DNA of 64,000 bases from Variovorax sp. N23 (GCF_025486315.1 NZ_JAOOPY010000006.1:248001-312000), one strand, 5' to 3'. Counted from the stretch's first letter, positions 44,004 to 53,433 are shown. Translations and numbers: made by a program. Notes: generated by a model not told the origin, from the letters alone.

Positions 44004-46166
44004 ATGACCACTCGACCGCGCCTGCGGGCGCTCTTCGCTGCGGCATCCGCAGCCGCTTTCATCTCTGCATGCGGAGGTGGCGGAGGCTCCTCGTCGCCGC
44101 CACCGACGGCCCCGCCGCCCTCGACGGCTGCCACGCCGCAGCTGAAGATGACGGTCACCGCGACCACCGACTTCCCCGGCACCTTCGGAAGCGTCGGCGC
44201 CTACGAGCAGGTCAGCGGCACCATCAGCGGCGAACTCGATCCCAAGGACTCGAAGAACGCGATCATCCAGGACCTCGAACTCGCGCCGGTGAACGCGCGG
44301 GGCATGGTCGAGTACAGCGCAGACTTCACGATGCTCAAGCCCAAGGACATGGGCAAGGCCAATGGCGTGCTGCGCTACGACGCGCCCAATCGCGGCAACA
44401 TCCTGACGATGCCCAACCTCGCGGCCAACCCGAGCGACGCGGAGTTCTTTGAACGCGGCTACGTCTGGATGTTCTCGGCCTGGCAAGGCGACGTGCCCAA
44501 GAGTTCGCCGCAGCGACTCACGGCGACAGTGCCGGTCGCCCGCAACAAGGACGGCTCGTCGATCACCGGCCCCTATGCGACGGAGCTGCTGGCCAGCGCG
44601 GCCACACCATCGATCGCGCTGCCCGGCGGCGTCTTCAACGGCACCATGATCCCGTATGCACCGGCCGATCTGGACAACACCCGCCCTGGCTACCTGCTGA
44701 CGCAGCGCGTCAACGAGACGGACCCTCGCGTGGCCATTGCACCGTCGGACTGGAAGTTCGCTGCCTGCGATGCGGCCGCCAACCCTTTCCCCGGCACCGC
44801 CGATCCGACGCGCGTCTGCCTCAAGGGCGGCTTCCAACCGAATCGCCTGTACGAATTGCAGTACGTCGCCAAGGACCCGAAGGTGATGGGCGTCGGCCTG
44901 GCGGCCCTGCGTGACACGGTGAGCTTCTTCCGCGGCGCGGCTGCGGATGCCGCCGGCACGCCGAATCCGCTGGCCGGAAAGATCAAGTTCGCCATCGGCC
45001 AGGGCACCTCGCAGTCCGGCAACGCGATGAAGACCTTCCTGCACCTGGGCTTCAACCAGCGACTCGACGGGGGCAAGGTCTTCGACGGCGTGTATGCCCA
45101 TGTGGCCGCGCGCCAGACCAACATCAACACACGCTTCGCCGTGCCGGGCGGCGGTGGCGGGCTGCGCACCGACCATCGCGCGTTCGGCCAGACCGCGCCG
45201 CGTGGGCTGTCGGCCGACTATGTCGACTCGGTCTCGGGGCGCCAGGGCGGCGTGATGAAGCGCTGCGAGGCGACCGCCACCTGCCCGAAGTTTTTCCTCG
45301 GCTTGTCGGGCACCGAGTTCTGGCAGCTGCAGGGCTCACCTGTGCTGACGGACGCCTTCGGCTTCAGCGACCTCACGCAGCCGGCCAACGCACGCATCTA
45401 CTACTACGCCAGTTCGCAGCACTCCACGGGCACCGGCGGGCTCGCGGCCGGCATCGGCTTCAACCCAGCCGCGACGGTCTACCCGGCCGGTTCCATGGTG
45501 GACACCGCCGACACCTTCCGCGCCCTGTTCGTGAACCTGGAAGCCTGGGTGACGCAGGACGTGCCGCCGCCGGCGAGCCAGGTGCCCAAGGTGGCGGACG
45601 GTACGCTCGTGCCGCCCAGCCAGCTCGTCTTCCCGACCATTGCGGGCCTCAGCTGGACACCGGCCGGCGGCTCGCCCACGGCGATCCCGGCATTCAGCTA
45701 CCTCGCCCGCTACAACGGCTTTCCATTGCTCGACTACGGCCCGCAGTACCGCCCGGAAGACGAGTCGGGCGTGCCCACCCTGGTGCCGCCTTCGTACGCA
45801 GGCCGCGACTACGCCATCCTGGTGCCGCAGGTGGACGCGAGCACCGGTCTGACCAAGGCCGGAATCCGCGCCGTCGACGTGCAGGCGCCACTGGGTACCA
45901 ACCTGGAGTTCAACTACGTTGCGACGCCCGGGATCGTCGACCTCGTGAACCTGTCGGGGGCCTTCCTGCCTTTCCACAAGACCGAGACCGCACGCATCGC
46001 GGCCGGTGACACGCGGCCGTCGCTCGAATCGCTCTACACCGACCAGGCGGGGTATGTCGCGGCAGTCACCACGGCGGCGAACAGTCTGGTGTCGCAGCGC
46101 TTCCTGCTTCAGCGCGACGCCGACCGCCGCGTGCAGCGGGCGCAAGCCAACCCGGTGCTTCCGTAG
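44004..46166 (+). CDS. Exported alpha/beta-hydrolase domain protein (Abhydrolase_10 type)
   Basis: The 720-residue protein has a lipoprotein-like N-terminus (FISAC followed by a Gly/Ser/Pro-rich linker) and is therefore probably exported. The hydrolase-type nucleophile motif is GTSQSGN (with the central Ser), within a large domain resembling the family of uncharacterised alpha/beta hydrolases of 600-700 residues. The substrate is unknown. A CCGGAG ribosome site supports the ATG at 44004. Confidence 0.75.
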   Translation: MTTRPRLRALFAAASAAAFISACGGGGGSSSPPPTAPPPSTAATPQLKMTVTATTDFPGTFGSVGAYEQVSGTISGELDPKDSKNAIIQDLELAPVNARGMVEYSADFTMLKPKDMGKANGVLRYDAPNRGNILTMPNLAANPSDAEFFERGYVWMFSAWQGDVPKSSPQRLTATVPVARNKDGSSITGPYATELLASAATPSIALPGGVFNGTMIPYAPADLDNTRPGYLLTQRVNETDPRVAIAPSDWKFAACDAAANPFPGTADPTRVCLKGGFQPNRLYELQYVAKDPKVMGVGLAALRDTVSFFRGAAADAAGTPNPLAGKIKFAIGQGTSQSGNAMKTFLHLGFNQRLDGGKVFDGVYAHVAARQTNINTRFAVPGGGGGLRTDHRAFGQTAPRGLSADYVDSVSGRQGGVMKRCEATATCPKFFLGLSGTEFWQLQGSPVLTDAFGFSDLTQPANARIYYYASSQHSTGTGGLAAGIGFNPAATVYPAGSMVDTADTFRALFVNLEAWVTQDVPPPASQVPKVADGTLVPPSQLVFPTIAGLSWTPAGGSPTAIPAFSYLARYNGFPLLDYGPQYRPEDESGVPTLVPPSYAGRDYAILVPQVDASTGLTKAGIRAVDVQAPLGTNLEFNYVATPGIVDLVNLSGAFLPFHKTETARIAAGDTRPSLESLYTDQAGYVAAVTTAANSLVSQRFLLQRDADRRVQRAQANPVLP

Positions 46167-46172
46167 CAGTCC

Positions 46173-46223
46173 GAGGTCAGCGAGGAGCTCGACGAGTTCC
46201 GCAAGGGCGCCGCGCCGCGCTGA
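46173..46223 (+). pseudogene. Possible 3' remnant of an aldo/keto reductase gene
   Basis: The frame ending in TGA at 46223 reads EVSEELDEFRKGAAPR. It closely resembles the C-terminus of the aldo/keto reductase at 41385-42395 (LDELTAEFRKGDAPR). No start codon or upstream part of the gene remains, since the hydrolase gene ends 6 bp earlier. It looks like the tail of a deleted or displaced paralogue. Confidence 0.5.
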
Positions 46224-46246
46224 GGGCGCACCCTTATACTGCCCAT

Positions 46247-46430
46247 CCCTTTGGGGAGTAGCCGGCTTCCGCTTCTGGAAGCGCCTGCGTCAACACACTC
46301 GGCATCTTGCATGCTGTGGCGCCGGCATCCGTTCATTCGGTTGGCGAGACCATCGGCATGTCACCACGACTTAGGTCGGGCAGTGGTGACGTGCCGTTGC
46401 GCTCTCGCCCGACCCATTAGAACGAATCCC
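46247..46430 (+). promoter_or_regulatory. yybP-ykoY manganese riboswitch
   Basis: The leader of mntP has the conserved GGGGAGTAGCC start (46253-46263), an inner CAACACACTCGGC segment, GGCGAGACCATC and the closing CGCCCGACCC near 46407-46415. These are hallmarks of the yybP-ykoY element, which binds Mn2+ and activates mntP. A TTATACT box at 46234-46240 is placed for a -10. Boundaries are approximate. Confidence 0.88.
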
Positions 46431-46432
46431 AC

Positions 46433-47005
46433 ATGAATTTCGCTTCCACCGCGTTGCTGGCCCTGGCCATGTCGACCGATGCATTTGCCGCGGCCGTCGG
46501 CAAGGGCACCGCACTCCAAAAACCGAAATGGTCCGAGGCGCTTCGCACGGGCGCCATCTTCGGCGTGATCGAGGCGATCACGCCCCTCATCGGCTGGGGG
46601 CTCGGGTTGGCCGCCGCCGACTACGTCAAGACCTTTGACCACTGGATCGCGTTCGTGCTGCTGCTGGTGCTCGGCGGACGCATGGTCTGGGCGGCCGCGC
46701 AGAAGCCGGACGAGGCAGAGGCCGCGAAGCCGAGCAGGCACGGTTTCTGGCTGCTGGCGGTGACGGGGTTCGCGACGAGCATCGACGCGATGGCGGTCGG
46801 TGTGGGCCTGGCCTTCCTGAATGTGAGCATCGTGCCAGTCGCCGCCGCGATCGGCCTGGCGACCTTCGTGATGGTCACCCTCGGCGTGATGGTCGGCCGC
46901 CTGCTGGGCAACGTGGTCGGGCGTTGGGCCGAAGGGATCGGCGGCCTGCTGCTCATCGGCATCGGCTCGTTCATCCTCTACGAACACCTCACGGCCCTCG
47001 CATGA
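46433..47005 (+). CDS. mntP: Manganese efflux pump MntP
   Basis: The 190-residue inner-membrane exporter has six predicted helices and paired conserved motifs, [13 protein letters not shown] in the first half and [15 protein letters not shown] in the second (Asp residues for metal). It exports Mn2+. It is preceded by a yybP-ykoY riboswitch, which fits induction by high Mn. Its stop overlaps the start of a cytochrome b561 gene (ATGA). Confidence 0.95.
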   Translation: MNFASTALLALAMSTDAFAAAVGKGTALQKPKWSEALRTGAIFGVIEAITPLIGWGLGLAAADYVKTFDHWIAFVLLLVLGGRMVWAAAQKPDEAEAAKPSRHGFWLLAVTGFATSIDAMAVGVGLAFLNVSIVPVAAAIGLATFVMVTLGVMVGRLLGNVVGRWAEGIGGLLLIGIGSFILYEHLTALA

Positions 47006-47541
47006 ACACCCCTAACGGATCGCGCTACCCTGCATTCCTGCGCCACACGCACTGGATCACCTTCGTTCTCGTGCTCCTGGCTTACATCGCCATCAACGCG
47101 AGGAAGTTTCTCGAGCGCGGCTCCGCGGAGCGCCTCTTCGTCGTTGAATCGCACTTCCTGCTCGGCATGCCGGTGTTGCTGATCACCGTGCCGAGGATTC
47201 TCGTGCGCCTGCGGCACACGGCCCCGCCGATCATCCCCGAGCCCGGCGCGGCTTCTCGCCTGGCGGCATGGACGGCGCATCTGGCGCTTTTCGTGTTCTT
47301 GGTCGTGCAGCCGGTGCTGGGCATCGCGTCCAGGCTGCTTTCCGGCCGCGGCATCGGCTTGCCGTTGACCGAGTGGGCGATTCCCTCGTTCGGCGCGGCG
47401 CAACCCGAGCTGGCGAAATCCCTGGAGCATCTGCACGAGTTCATCGGCGAGGCCTTCTACTACGTCATCGGCATCCACATCCTGGCGGCGCTCTGGCACT
47501 GGCTCGTCCGGCGTGACAACACACTGCAGCGGATGCTCTAG
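47002..47541 (+). CDS. Cytochrome b561-like membrane protein
   Basis: The 179-residue protein has four hydrophobic helices and candidate heme-ligand histidines in [29 protein letters not shown] and [11 protein letters not shown], matching small di-heme cytochrome b561 proteins of bacteria (YodB/CybB type). It likely moves electrons between quinone and a periplasmic partner. Translational overlap with mntP places it under the Mn riboswitch transcript, an unusual pairing. Confidence 0.85.
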   Translation: MNTPNGSRYPAFLRHTHWITFVLVLLAYIAINARKFLERGSAERLFVVESHFLLGMPVLLITVPRILVRLRHTAPPIIPEPGAASRLAAWTAHLALFVFLVVQPVLGIASRLLSGRGIGLPLTEWAIPSFGAAQPELAKSLEHLHEFIGEAFYYVIGIHILAALWHWLVRRDNTLQRML

Positions 47542-47577
47542 CCGCAAGCGCGGCGGGCGTGGTGGCCGGCGCGCCGG

Positions 47578-48654
47578 TCAGGTCCGCGCTGGCAACTGTC
47601 TGATGGCCTCCGCCACCGCATCGATGCCTTCAGCCGTCAGATCCGGCGCCGCCACCCGGTCGCGCTGCGGCCAGGCCGCGAAATGGCGCGCCTGCGAACG
47701 CTCGTAGTGCGGGTCGTAGTGCAGCGCCATCAGCTCGGCGAACAGCGGCGGCAGGTCGCCGGCCTCGGCCCAGGCCTGCCAGCGCTGCACGGTTTCCTTC
47801 CCCTGCATTTCCTTGAGCCGGCCCAGCGTCTCGGCCAGCGCGTGGCGGTCGTCGGCGAGGTAGGCGTAGTCGCGCAGCAGGAAGGCCAGCCGCGCCTCGG
47901 GCGTTGCCTCGACCTCGATGCAGTGCGCCGCGCGCATGCGCGTCACCAGCGGAACCGGCAGCGCGATGCGGCCGATGCGCGCGCTCTCGCCCTCGATGTA
48001 CAGCGGGCGCGACAGGTCGAGGGTTTCGAGCGCGGTCGCGATGAGCGTCTCGAAGCGCTTCTGCGACGGCTGCGGCACGCCGGGCAGGCCGCCCAGCAGC
48101 GATCCCTTGTGGCTGGCGCAATGCTCCAGGTCGAGCACCTGTTCGCCGCGCGCGGCCAGCGCTTCGAGCACCCGCGTCTTGGCGCTGCCCGTGGCGCCGC
48201 AGATCACCTTCAGCTGCAGCCGTGGCACGACCGTCTCGATGATCTCCAGCACATGGTGGCGGAAGGCCTTGTAGCCGCTCGCGAGCTGGCGCGCGTCCCA
48301 GCCGACCAGGCGCATCCAGTTGACCATCGAGCCGCTGCGCAGCCCGCCGCGCCAGCAATAGACCATCGGCCGCCAGTTGGCCGGCTTGTCGGCCCACTGC
48401 TCGCGCAGGTGGCGCGCGAGGTTGGCCGCGACCATCGCGCCGCCCACGCGGCGGGCCTCGAAAGCGCCGGTCTGCTTGTAGATGGTGCCGACGATGCGGC
48501 GCTCCTCGTCGTCGAGCACCGGGCAGTTGACGGCGCCGGGAATGTGGTCGAGCGCGAACTCGGCCGGCGAGCGCGCGTCGATGATGGTGTCGAAGTCGTG
48601 CCGGTCCGTCACGCGGGTCGGCTGTCGGCGATGGTTGTTGTTGTCTTCAGGCAT
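47578..48654 (-). CDS. mnmH: tRNA 2-selenouridine synthase
   Basis: The 358-residue enzyme (MnmH/SelU/YbbB) converts 2-thiouridine to 2-selenouridine at the tRNA wobble position, using selenophosphate. It has an N-terminal rhodanese domain (about 12-130, FDTIIDARSPAEFALDHIPGA) with active Cys in MVYCWRGGLRSGSM and a P-loop GATGSAKT (about 145-155). The ATG overlaps the end of the phnE-like gene by 8 bp, so it is the last gene of the phn-like operon. selD is encoded nearby. Confidence 0.94.
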   Translation of the reverse strand: MPEDNNNHRRQPTRVTDRHDFDTIIDARSPAEFALDHIPGAVNCPVLDDEERRIVGTIYKQTGAFEARRVGGAMVAANLARHLREQWADKPANWRPMVYCWRGGLRSGSMVNWMRLVGWDARQLASGYKAFRHHVLEIIETVVPRLQLKVICGATGSAKTRVLEALAARGEQVLDLEHCASHKGSLLGGLPGVPQPSQKRFETLIATALETLDLSRPLYIEGESARIGRIALPVPLVTRMRAAHCIEVEATPEARLAFLLRDYAYLADDRHALAETLGRLKEMQGKETVQRWQAWAEAGDLPPLFAELMALHYDPHYERSQARHFAAWPQRDRVAAPDLTAEGIDAVAEAIRQLPART

Positions 48655-49459
48655 AGGCAGGCCCCAGTGTGCGCCGCAGCCGGCCGCTGGCGACGTCGAC
48701 CAGGGCCACCAGCGCGAACATGGCGATGAGTACCGTCATGGCCTGCGGCTGCTGGAAGATCGACAGGTGAAAGTACAGCAGCTGGCCCAGCCCGCCGCCG
48801 CCGACGAAGCCCAGCACCGCCGCCATGCGGATGTTCATTTCCCAACGGTAGAGCGTGTAGGCCAGCCACTGCGGCAGCACCAGCGGCAGGCTGCCGTAGG
48901 CGAAGGCCGCGACCGCGCCGGAGCCGCTCTGCAGCAGCGCCTGTTCGGGCTCGCGCGGCGCGTTCTCCAGGCTCTCGGCGAACAGCCGGCCCAGCACGCC
49001 GGTGGTGTGCAGCGCCAGCGCCAGCGCACCGGCGAAGGGGCCGATGCCCGCGGCCAGCACCATCAGCGCGGCCCAGACCAGCTCGGGCACGCTGCGCAGC
49101 AGGTTCAGCACGAAGCGCGACGCCTGCCGCGCCACGGCACCGCCACGGCCCGATGCGGGCAGCGCCAGCACCGCGCCGGCGGCAGCGGCGAGCAGCGAGC
49201 CGAGCGCGGAGACGGCCAGCGTCTGCAAGGCGCCCCACGCGGTCTTGGCCACGAAGCCGGCCGACAGGTCGGGCGGGAAGAACTCCGCGACGAAGGTGCC
49301 CATGAACCCCAGCGACTCGCGCGTGAACAGTGCGCGGTAGTCGATGGCGAGGTAGACGAAGCTCGCGACCACGGCCGCCAGCACGCCGCCGAGCACGGCC
49401 CAGCAACGCACGCAGGGCGGTGGTGCGGTCGGCATCGTGCGGACAGCGGTCGTGTTCAA
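48647..49459 (-). CDS. phnE: Phosphonate-type ABC transporter permease (second PhnE)
   Basis: The 270-residue membrane protein has about six helices and the BPD permease EAA-like loop (ENAPREPEQALLQSG). A PhnE-like C-terminal half follows, with YTLYRWEMNIRMAAVLGFVGGGGLGQ. The TTG start at 49459 overlaps the previous stop and has GGAGG 8 bp upstream, so it was chosen; ATG at 49435 is an alternative. It pairs with the other PhnE as a heterodimeric channel. Substrate: see the phnD-like gene. Confidence 0.88.
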   Translation of the reverse strand: MNTTAVRTMPTAPPPCVRCWAVLGGVLAAVVASFVYLAIDYRALFTRESLGFMGTFVAEFFPPDLSAGFVAKTAWGALQTLAVSALGSLLAAAAGAVLALPASGRGGAVARQASRFVLNLLRSVPELVWAALMVLAAGIGPFAGALALALHTTGVLGRLFAESLENAPREPEQALLQSGSGAVAAFAYGSLPLVLPQWLAYTLYRWEMNIRMAAVLGFVGGGGLGQLLYFHLSIFQQPQAMTVLIAMFALVALVDVASGRLRRTLGPAYA

Positions 49460-50286
49460 GCCAGAAGCCTCCGCAGCGCATTGCTCAGCGCATCCGCCAG
49501 CAGCACCAGCGCCAGGAACACCAAGAGGATGCTGCTCGCCTCGCCGCCGTTGAGCATCTTCATCGACTGGTCCATCAGCTGGCCCAGTCCACCGGCGCCG
49601 ACGAAGCCCATCACCACGGAAGCGCGCACCGCGCATTCCCAGCGGTACACGGTGTACGAGACGAGCTCCTGCGCGCAGTTGGGCAGCAGCCCGTAGCACA
49701 GCGCGGCGAACCGGCTGCTGCCCGCTTCGAGCAGCGCGCGCGACGGGCGCGTATCGGTCGACTCCAGCACCTCGGCGTACACCTTGCCGAGCATGCCGCC
49801 GTAGGTGATGGCCAGCGCCAGCACGCCCGCGGCGGGGCCGAGGCCCAGCGCCCGCACGAAGATCAGCGCCCACACGATTTCCGGGATGGCGCGCAGCACC
49901 ATCAGCACGCTGCGTCCGCCCTGCCGCACCACGCCCGCCCGCACGCGGCCCGGCCCCGGGCCGATGCGCGACACCGACAGCGCGCGCGTCGTGACGAAGG
50001 CCAGCGGCGCGCCGATGACGAAGGCCAGCGCCGTGCCGGCCGTGGCCATGGCCAGCGTTTCGAGCGTCGCCTTGAGCAGCATCGCGAGAAAGGCCGGCGC
50101 CGTCTCGGGCGGCAGGAAGGCGCCGAGGAAACCGCCGATGACCTGCAGGTTGCCCGAGGCGAACAGCGCGGCCGGGTTGAACTCGGCCAGCGTCAGCATG
50201 GGCCAGGCGATGACGAGCGCCGCCAGCACGCCGACCAGTCGCCGCCGCGCGGCCGGGTCGTGCAAGGGGACGCTTGCCGAGGTCAC
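49456..50286 (-). CDS. phnE: Phosphonate-type ABC transporter permease (first PhnE)
   Basis: The 276-residue permease has about six helices, the conserved [21 protein letters not shown] segment, an EAA-like loop ([17 protein letters not shown]), and [26 protein letters not shown]. The GTG start overlaps the phnC stop by 4 bp, and its stop overlaps the next permease. The two permeases are similar but distinct, suggesting an old duplication. Confidence 0.9.
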   Translation of the reverse strand: MTSASVPLHDPAARRRLVGVLAALVIAWPMLTLAEFNPAALFASGNLQVIGGFLGAFLPPETAPAFLAMLLKATLETLAMATAGTALAFVIGAPLAFVTTRALSVSRIGPGPGRVRAGVVRQGGRSVLMVLRAIPEIVWALIFVRALGLGPAAGVLALAITYGGMLGKVYAEVLESTDTRPSRALLEAGSSRFAALCYGLLPNCAQELVSYTVYRWECAVRASVVMGFVGAGGLGQLMDQSMKMLNGGEASSILLVFLALVLLADALSNALRRLLA

Positions 50287-51104
50287 AGGCAGTCCGGCCG
50301 CGCCACGGCCACGGCGGCCGCGCGCACCGGTAACGCATCCGCCACGCCCTGCATCGGCAGCGCGCCTTCGCTCGCATACAGCGCGGTCAGCATCTGCGGC
50401 GTGACGTCGCCCACCGGCGCGTCGAACATCACCTGCCCGTCGCGCATGCCGACGATGCGCGGAAACCAGCGCAGCGCCAGGTCGACCGCATGCAGCGAGG
50501 CCACCAGCGTCGCGCCGGTCGATTCGCTCTGCGCCACCAGCTGTTGCAGCGTGGCGTCGGCCAGCGTCGGGTCGAGCGCCGACACCGGCTCGTCGGCCAG
50601 CAGCAGGCGCGGCCGCTGGTACAGCGCGCGCGCGATGCCCACGCGCTGCAGCTGCCCGCCCGAGAGGCGGTCGCAGCGGTCGAACAGGCGGTCTTCCATC
50701 GCGACACGCGACAGCGCGGCGTGCGCGCCCGCGATGTCCGACGGATGCAGCAGCGACGACAGCGCCCGCAGCGCCGACCAGTCGCCCAGCCGCCCCGACA
50801 GCACGGCCGTCACCACGCGCAGCCGCGGCGCGATCGGCGGGCTCTGGTGCACCGTGCCGATCTGCGCGCGCAGCCTGCGCAGCGCCGGCCCGCCGAGCTG
50901 CCACGGCGCCGCGTCGAGCAGCGTGGCCGTGCCCTCGCTCGGCCGCAGCGCGGCGCCGAGCACGCGCAGCAGCGTCGTCTTGCCCGCGCCCGACGGCCCG
51001 ATGACCGCGAGCCGTTCGCCCGCGCGCGCCGCCAGCGTCACGCCCTGCAGCGCACGGTGCCCGTTGGGGTGCACCAGGCCGACGGCGGCCAGGGAGAAAC
51101 TCAT
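50283..51104 (-). CDS. phnC: Phosphonate-type ABC transporter ATP-binding protein
   Basis: The 273-residue ATPase has Walker [12 protein letters not shown], a Q-loop in IGTVHQ, the signature [15 protein letters not shown], Walker [14 protein letters not shown], and the switch His in [11 protein letters not shown]. It powers the PhnE pair. Start ATG at 51104, 22 bp after the phnD-like stop. The usual PhnC length is 250-270 residues. Context with selU/selD raises the possibility of a selenium substrate. Confidence 0.92.
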   Translation of the reverse strand: MSFSLAAVGLVHPNGHRALQGVTLAARAGERLAVIGPSGAGKTTLLRVLGAALRPSEGTATLLDAAPWQLGGPALRRLRAQIGTVHQSPPIAPRLRVVTAVLSGRLGDWSALRALSSLLHPSDIAGAHAALSRVAMEDRLFDRCDRLSGGQLQRVGIARALYQRPRLLLADEPVSALDPTLADATLQQLVAQSESTGATLVASLHAVDLALRWFPRIVGMRDGQVMFDAPVGDVTPQMLTALYASEGALPMQGVADALPVRAAAVAVARPDCL

Positions 51105-51126
51105 CCCTGCAACCGGACCATGAAGG

Positions 51127-51984
51127 TCACTTGATCAGGCCGGCCGACTTGCCCGCCGTCTCGATGCCGTCGTAGTTCGACGACTTGGTCGGGATGAACT
51201 TGCTCGCGCGCTGCAGCGCCATGATTTCCTTGTCCGCCGGGTTGGCCGGGTCGAGCTTGAGGAAGGCGTCGGTCAGCTTCTTCTGCAGGGCCGGGTCCAT
51301 GCCGGGACGCACCGTCCAGTTGTAGTCGTAGTAGGTCGGCGTGGTCGCCAGCACGCGCACCTTGGCGGCGTTGGGGTTCTTCGACTCGACCAGCTTGTCC
51401 CACACCGACGCGTTGAGCACGCCCGCTTCGGCGCGCGACGCGGCCACGAAGGCCACCGTGGCGTCGTGCGCGCCCGAGAACGCGACCGTCTTGAAGTCCT
51501 TCTCGGGGTTGATGCCCGCCTGCAGCAGGAAGTAGCGCGGCATCAGGCTGCCCGACGTGGAAGAGGGCGCGCCGAAGGCGAAGGTCTTGCCCTTCAGGTC
51601 CGCCAGCGTCTTGGCCGTGCTGTCGATCGGCACGATGAACTTGCTGGTGAACACCTCGTCTTCGGCCCGCTGCACGATCGGCACCGCGCCGCCGTTGGTG
51701 CGGATGCGCGCCTGCACGTAGGTGAAGCCGCCCAGCCACGCCAGGTCGATCTTGTTCGTCGCCAGGCCTTCGACCACGGCGGCGTAGTCGGTCACGGGCG
51801 TGAACTGCACGTCCATGCCGGTTTCCTTCTTCAGGTAATCGCCCAGCGGCGCGAACTTGCGCTGCAACTCGGTCGGCGCCTCGTCGGGGATGGCCGACAC
51901 GCGCAGCACCTTGCCCTGTGCGGAAGCACCGAGCGCGGCGAAGGAAAGGGACAACGCAAGCGTCAGTCGGAGGATCGTTTTCAT
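51127..51984 (-). CDS. phnD: PhnD-family periplasmic oxyanion-binding protein
   Basis: The 285-residue protein has a Sec signal peptide (about 1-22, cleavage after GASA) and the PhnD/PtxB fold pattern. It includes [17 protein letters not shown], with the STSG-type oxyanion-binding loop, and [14 protein letters not shown]. Homologues bind phosphonate, phosphite or phosphate. It is the first gene of a five-gene operon ending in selU, and it is divergent from selD (87 bp between starts). A selenium oxyanion or selenophosphonate as ligand is a testable inference. Confidence 0.9.
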   Translation of the reverse strand: MKTILRLTLALSLSFAALGASAQGKVLRVSAIPDEAPTELQRKFAPLGDYLKKETGMDVQFTPVTDYAAVVEGLATNKIDLAWLGGFTYVQARIRTNGGAVPIVQRAEDEVFTSKFIVPIDSTAKTLADLKGKTFAFGAPSSTSGSLMPRYFLLQAGINPEKDFKTVAFSGAHDATVAFVAASRAEAGVLNASVWDKLVESKNPNAAKVRVLATTPTYYDYNWTVRPGMDPALQKKLTDAFLKLDPANPADKEIMALQRASKFIPTKSSNYDGIETAGKSAGLIK

Positions 51985-52071
51985 GGGGGTGTGCCTCGGA
52001 GGCATGCGGACAAGGAAGGGCGCCATTGTAGAAACCGGCGCCATGACGCGATGACTTCGATAATCCACCGC

Positions 52072-53139
52072 ATGAACCCCACGCCCATGAACCCGCTCGC
52101 GCCGCTGCGCCTCACCAGTTTTTCGCACGGCGGCGGCTGCGGCTGCAAGATCGCGCCCGGCGTGCTGTCGGAGATCCTCAAGAACAGCGGCGGTGGCCTC
52201 ATCCCGCCCGAGCTGCTGGTCGGCATCGAGACCGCCGACGACGCGGCCGTCTACAAGTTGAACGACAGCCAGGCGCTCATCGCCACCACCGACTTCTTCA
52301 TGCCGATCGTGGACGACCCCTACGAATTCGGCCGTATCGCAGCCACCAACGCCATCAGCGACGTCTACGCCATGGGCGGCAAGCCCATCATGGCGCTGGC
52401 CCTGGTCGCGATGCCCGTCAACCAGCTGCCGATCGAAGTCATCGGCGACATCGTGCGCGGTGGCCAGGACGTGTGCCGCGCCGCCGGCATCCCCATCGCG
52501 GGCGGCCACACCATCGACTCGGTCGAACCCATCTACGGCCTCGTCGTGATGGGCCTGGTGCACCCCGACCGCGTGCGCCGCAACGCCGGCGCCAAGCCCG
52601 GCGACGTGCTCATCCTCGGCAAGCCGCTCGGTGTCGGCGTGCTCTCGGCCGCGCTGAAAAAGGAGCAACTGAGCGAAGCCGGCTACCGGCAACTGATCGA
52701 CACCACCACCAAGCTCAACACCCCCGGCATCGCGCTGGCGCAACTCGACGGCGTACACGCCCTGACCGACGTCACCGGCTTCGGCCTGGCCGGCCACGCG
52801 CTGGAACTGGCGCGCGGCGCGGGGCTGACGGCCGTGATCGAGTGGTCGAAGGTGCCGCTGCTCGACGGCGTGGAAGCGATGGTGGCCGAGGGGTTCGTGA
52901 CCGGGGCTTCGGGGCGGAACTGGGCGGGCTACGGGGCCGATGTCGAATTGGCCGAGGAGCTGCCGGCGACGGCGCAGAGTCTGTTGAGCGATCCGCAGAC
53001 TTCGGGGGGGCTGCTGGTGAGTTGTGCTGCCGAGGCTGTCGATGCGGTGCTGGAGGTTTTCGGGGGGGAAGGGTTTGGTGGCGCGCAGGTGATTGGGCGC
53101 GCGGAAGCGGGCGTGACAGGTTTGACAGTGCTGCGCTGA
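52072..53139 (+). CDS. selD: Selenophosphate synthase (selenide, water dikinase)
   Basis: The 355-residue enzyme makes selenophosphate from selenide and ATP. The active-site motif GGGCGCK (Cys23, Lys26) is present in its non-selenocysteine form. Other family segments are ATTDFFMPIVDDPYEFGRIAA, NAISDVYAMGG, AGGHTIDS and SDPQTSGGLL. The ATG at 52072 was chosen; 52087 is an alternative. It supplies the donor for SelU, encoded 3.4 kb away on the other strand. selA/selB are not in the window. Confidence 0.95.
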   Translation: MNPTPMNPLAPLRLTSFSHGGGCGCKIAPGVLSEILKNSGGGLIPPELLVGIETADDAAVYKLNDSQALIATTDFFMPIVDDPYEFGRIAATNAISDVYAMGGKPIMALALVAMPVNQLPIEVIGDIVRGGQDVCRAAGIPIAGGHTIDSVEPIYGLVVMGLVHPDRVRRNAGAKPGDVLILGKPLGVGVLSAALKKEQLSEAGYRQLIDTTTKLNTPGIALAQLDGVHALTDVTGFGLAGHALELARGAGLTAVIEWSKVPLLDGVEAMVAEGFVTGASGRNWAGYGADVELAEELPATAQSLLSDPQTSGGLLVSCAAEAVDAVLEVFGGEGFGGAQVIGRAEAGVTGLTVLR

Positions 53140-53376
53140 CTCGAGTTGCGGGCGAACAGGCCCCGCTTCAGTTGAGCGCCGACACCTATCGAAACGCATC
53201 CATATTCGCCTGCAGCTGGAAGTAGGCGAACTGTCTTGTTATGGCGAGCCTGGCGCGTGGCTTGGGGGTCTCCGATTCTTGTCAATCTCGCCACGACTAC
53301 CGGATATTGGAAGGAGGGCTGCTGTGCGAACTTCCTTGCTGCTCCTTGGCGCCCCATGACCCTGCGCCTAGCAGCA

Positions 53377-53405
53377 TTGAAATCAATGTGACAGTGTGTG
53401 ACAAT
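53377..53405 (+). promoter_or_regulatory. Promoter with overlapping TGTGACA direct repeats
   Basis: TTGAAA (53377-53382), a 17-bp spacer and GACAAT (53400-53405) form a good sigma-70-type promoter upstream of the GNAT-like gene. Two TGTGACA copies (53387-53393 and 53397-53403), 10 bp apart, lie in the spacer and over the -10 and look like a repressor operator. It would drive the accessory module at 53434-56016. The rest of the 53140-53376 gap holds no recognisable gene. Confidence 0.6.
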
Positions 53406-53433
53406 GCAAACAAAATACTTAGGAGACGCCGCT

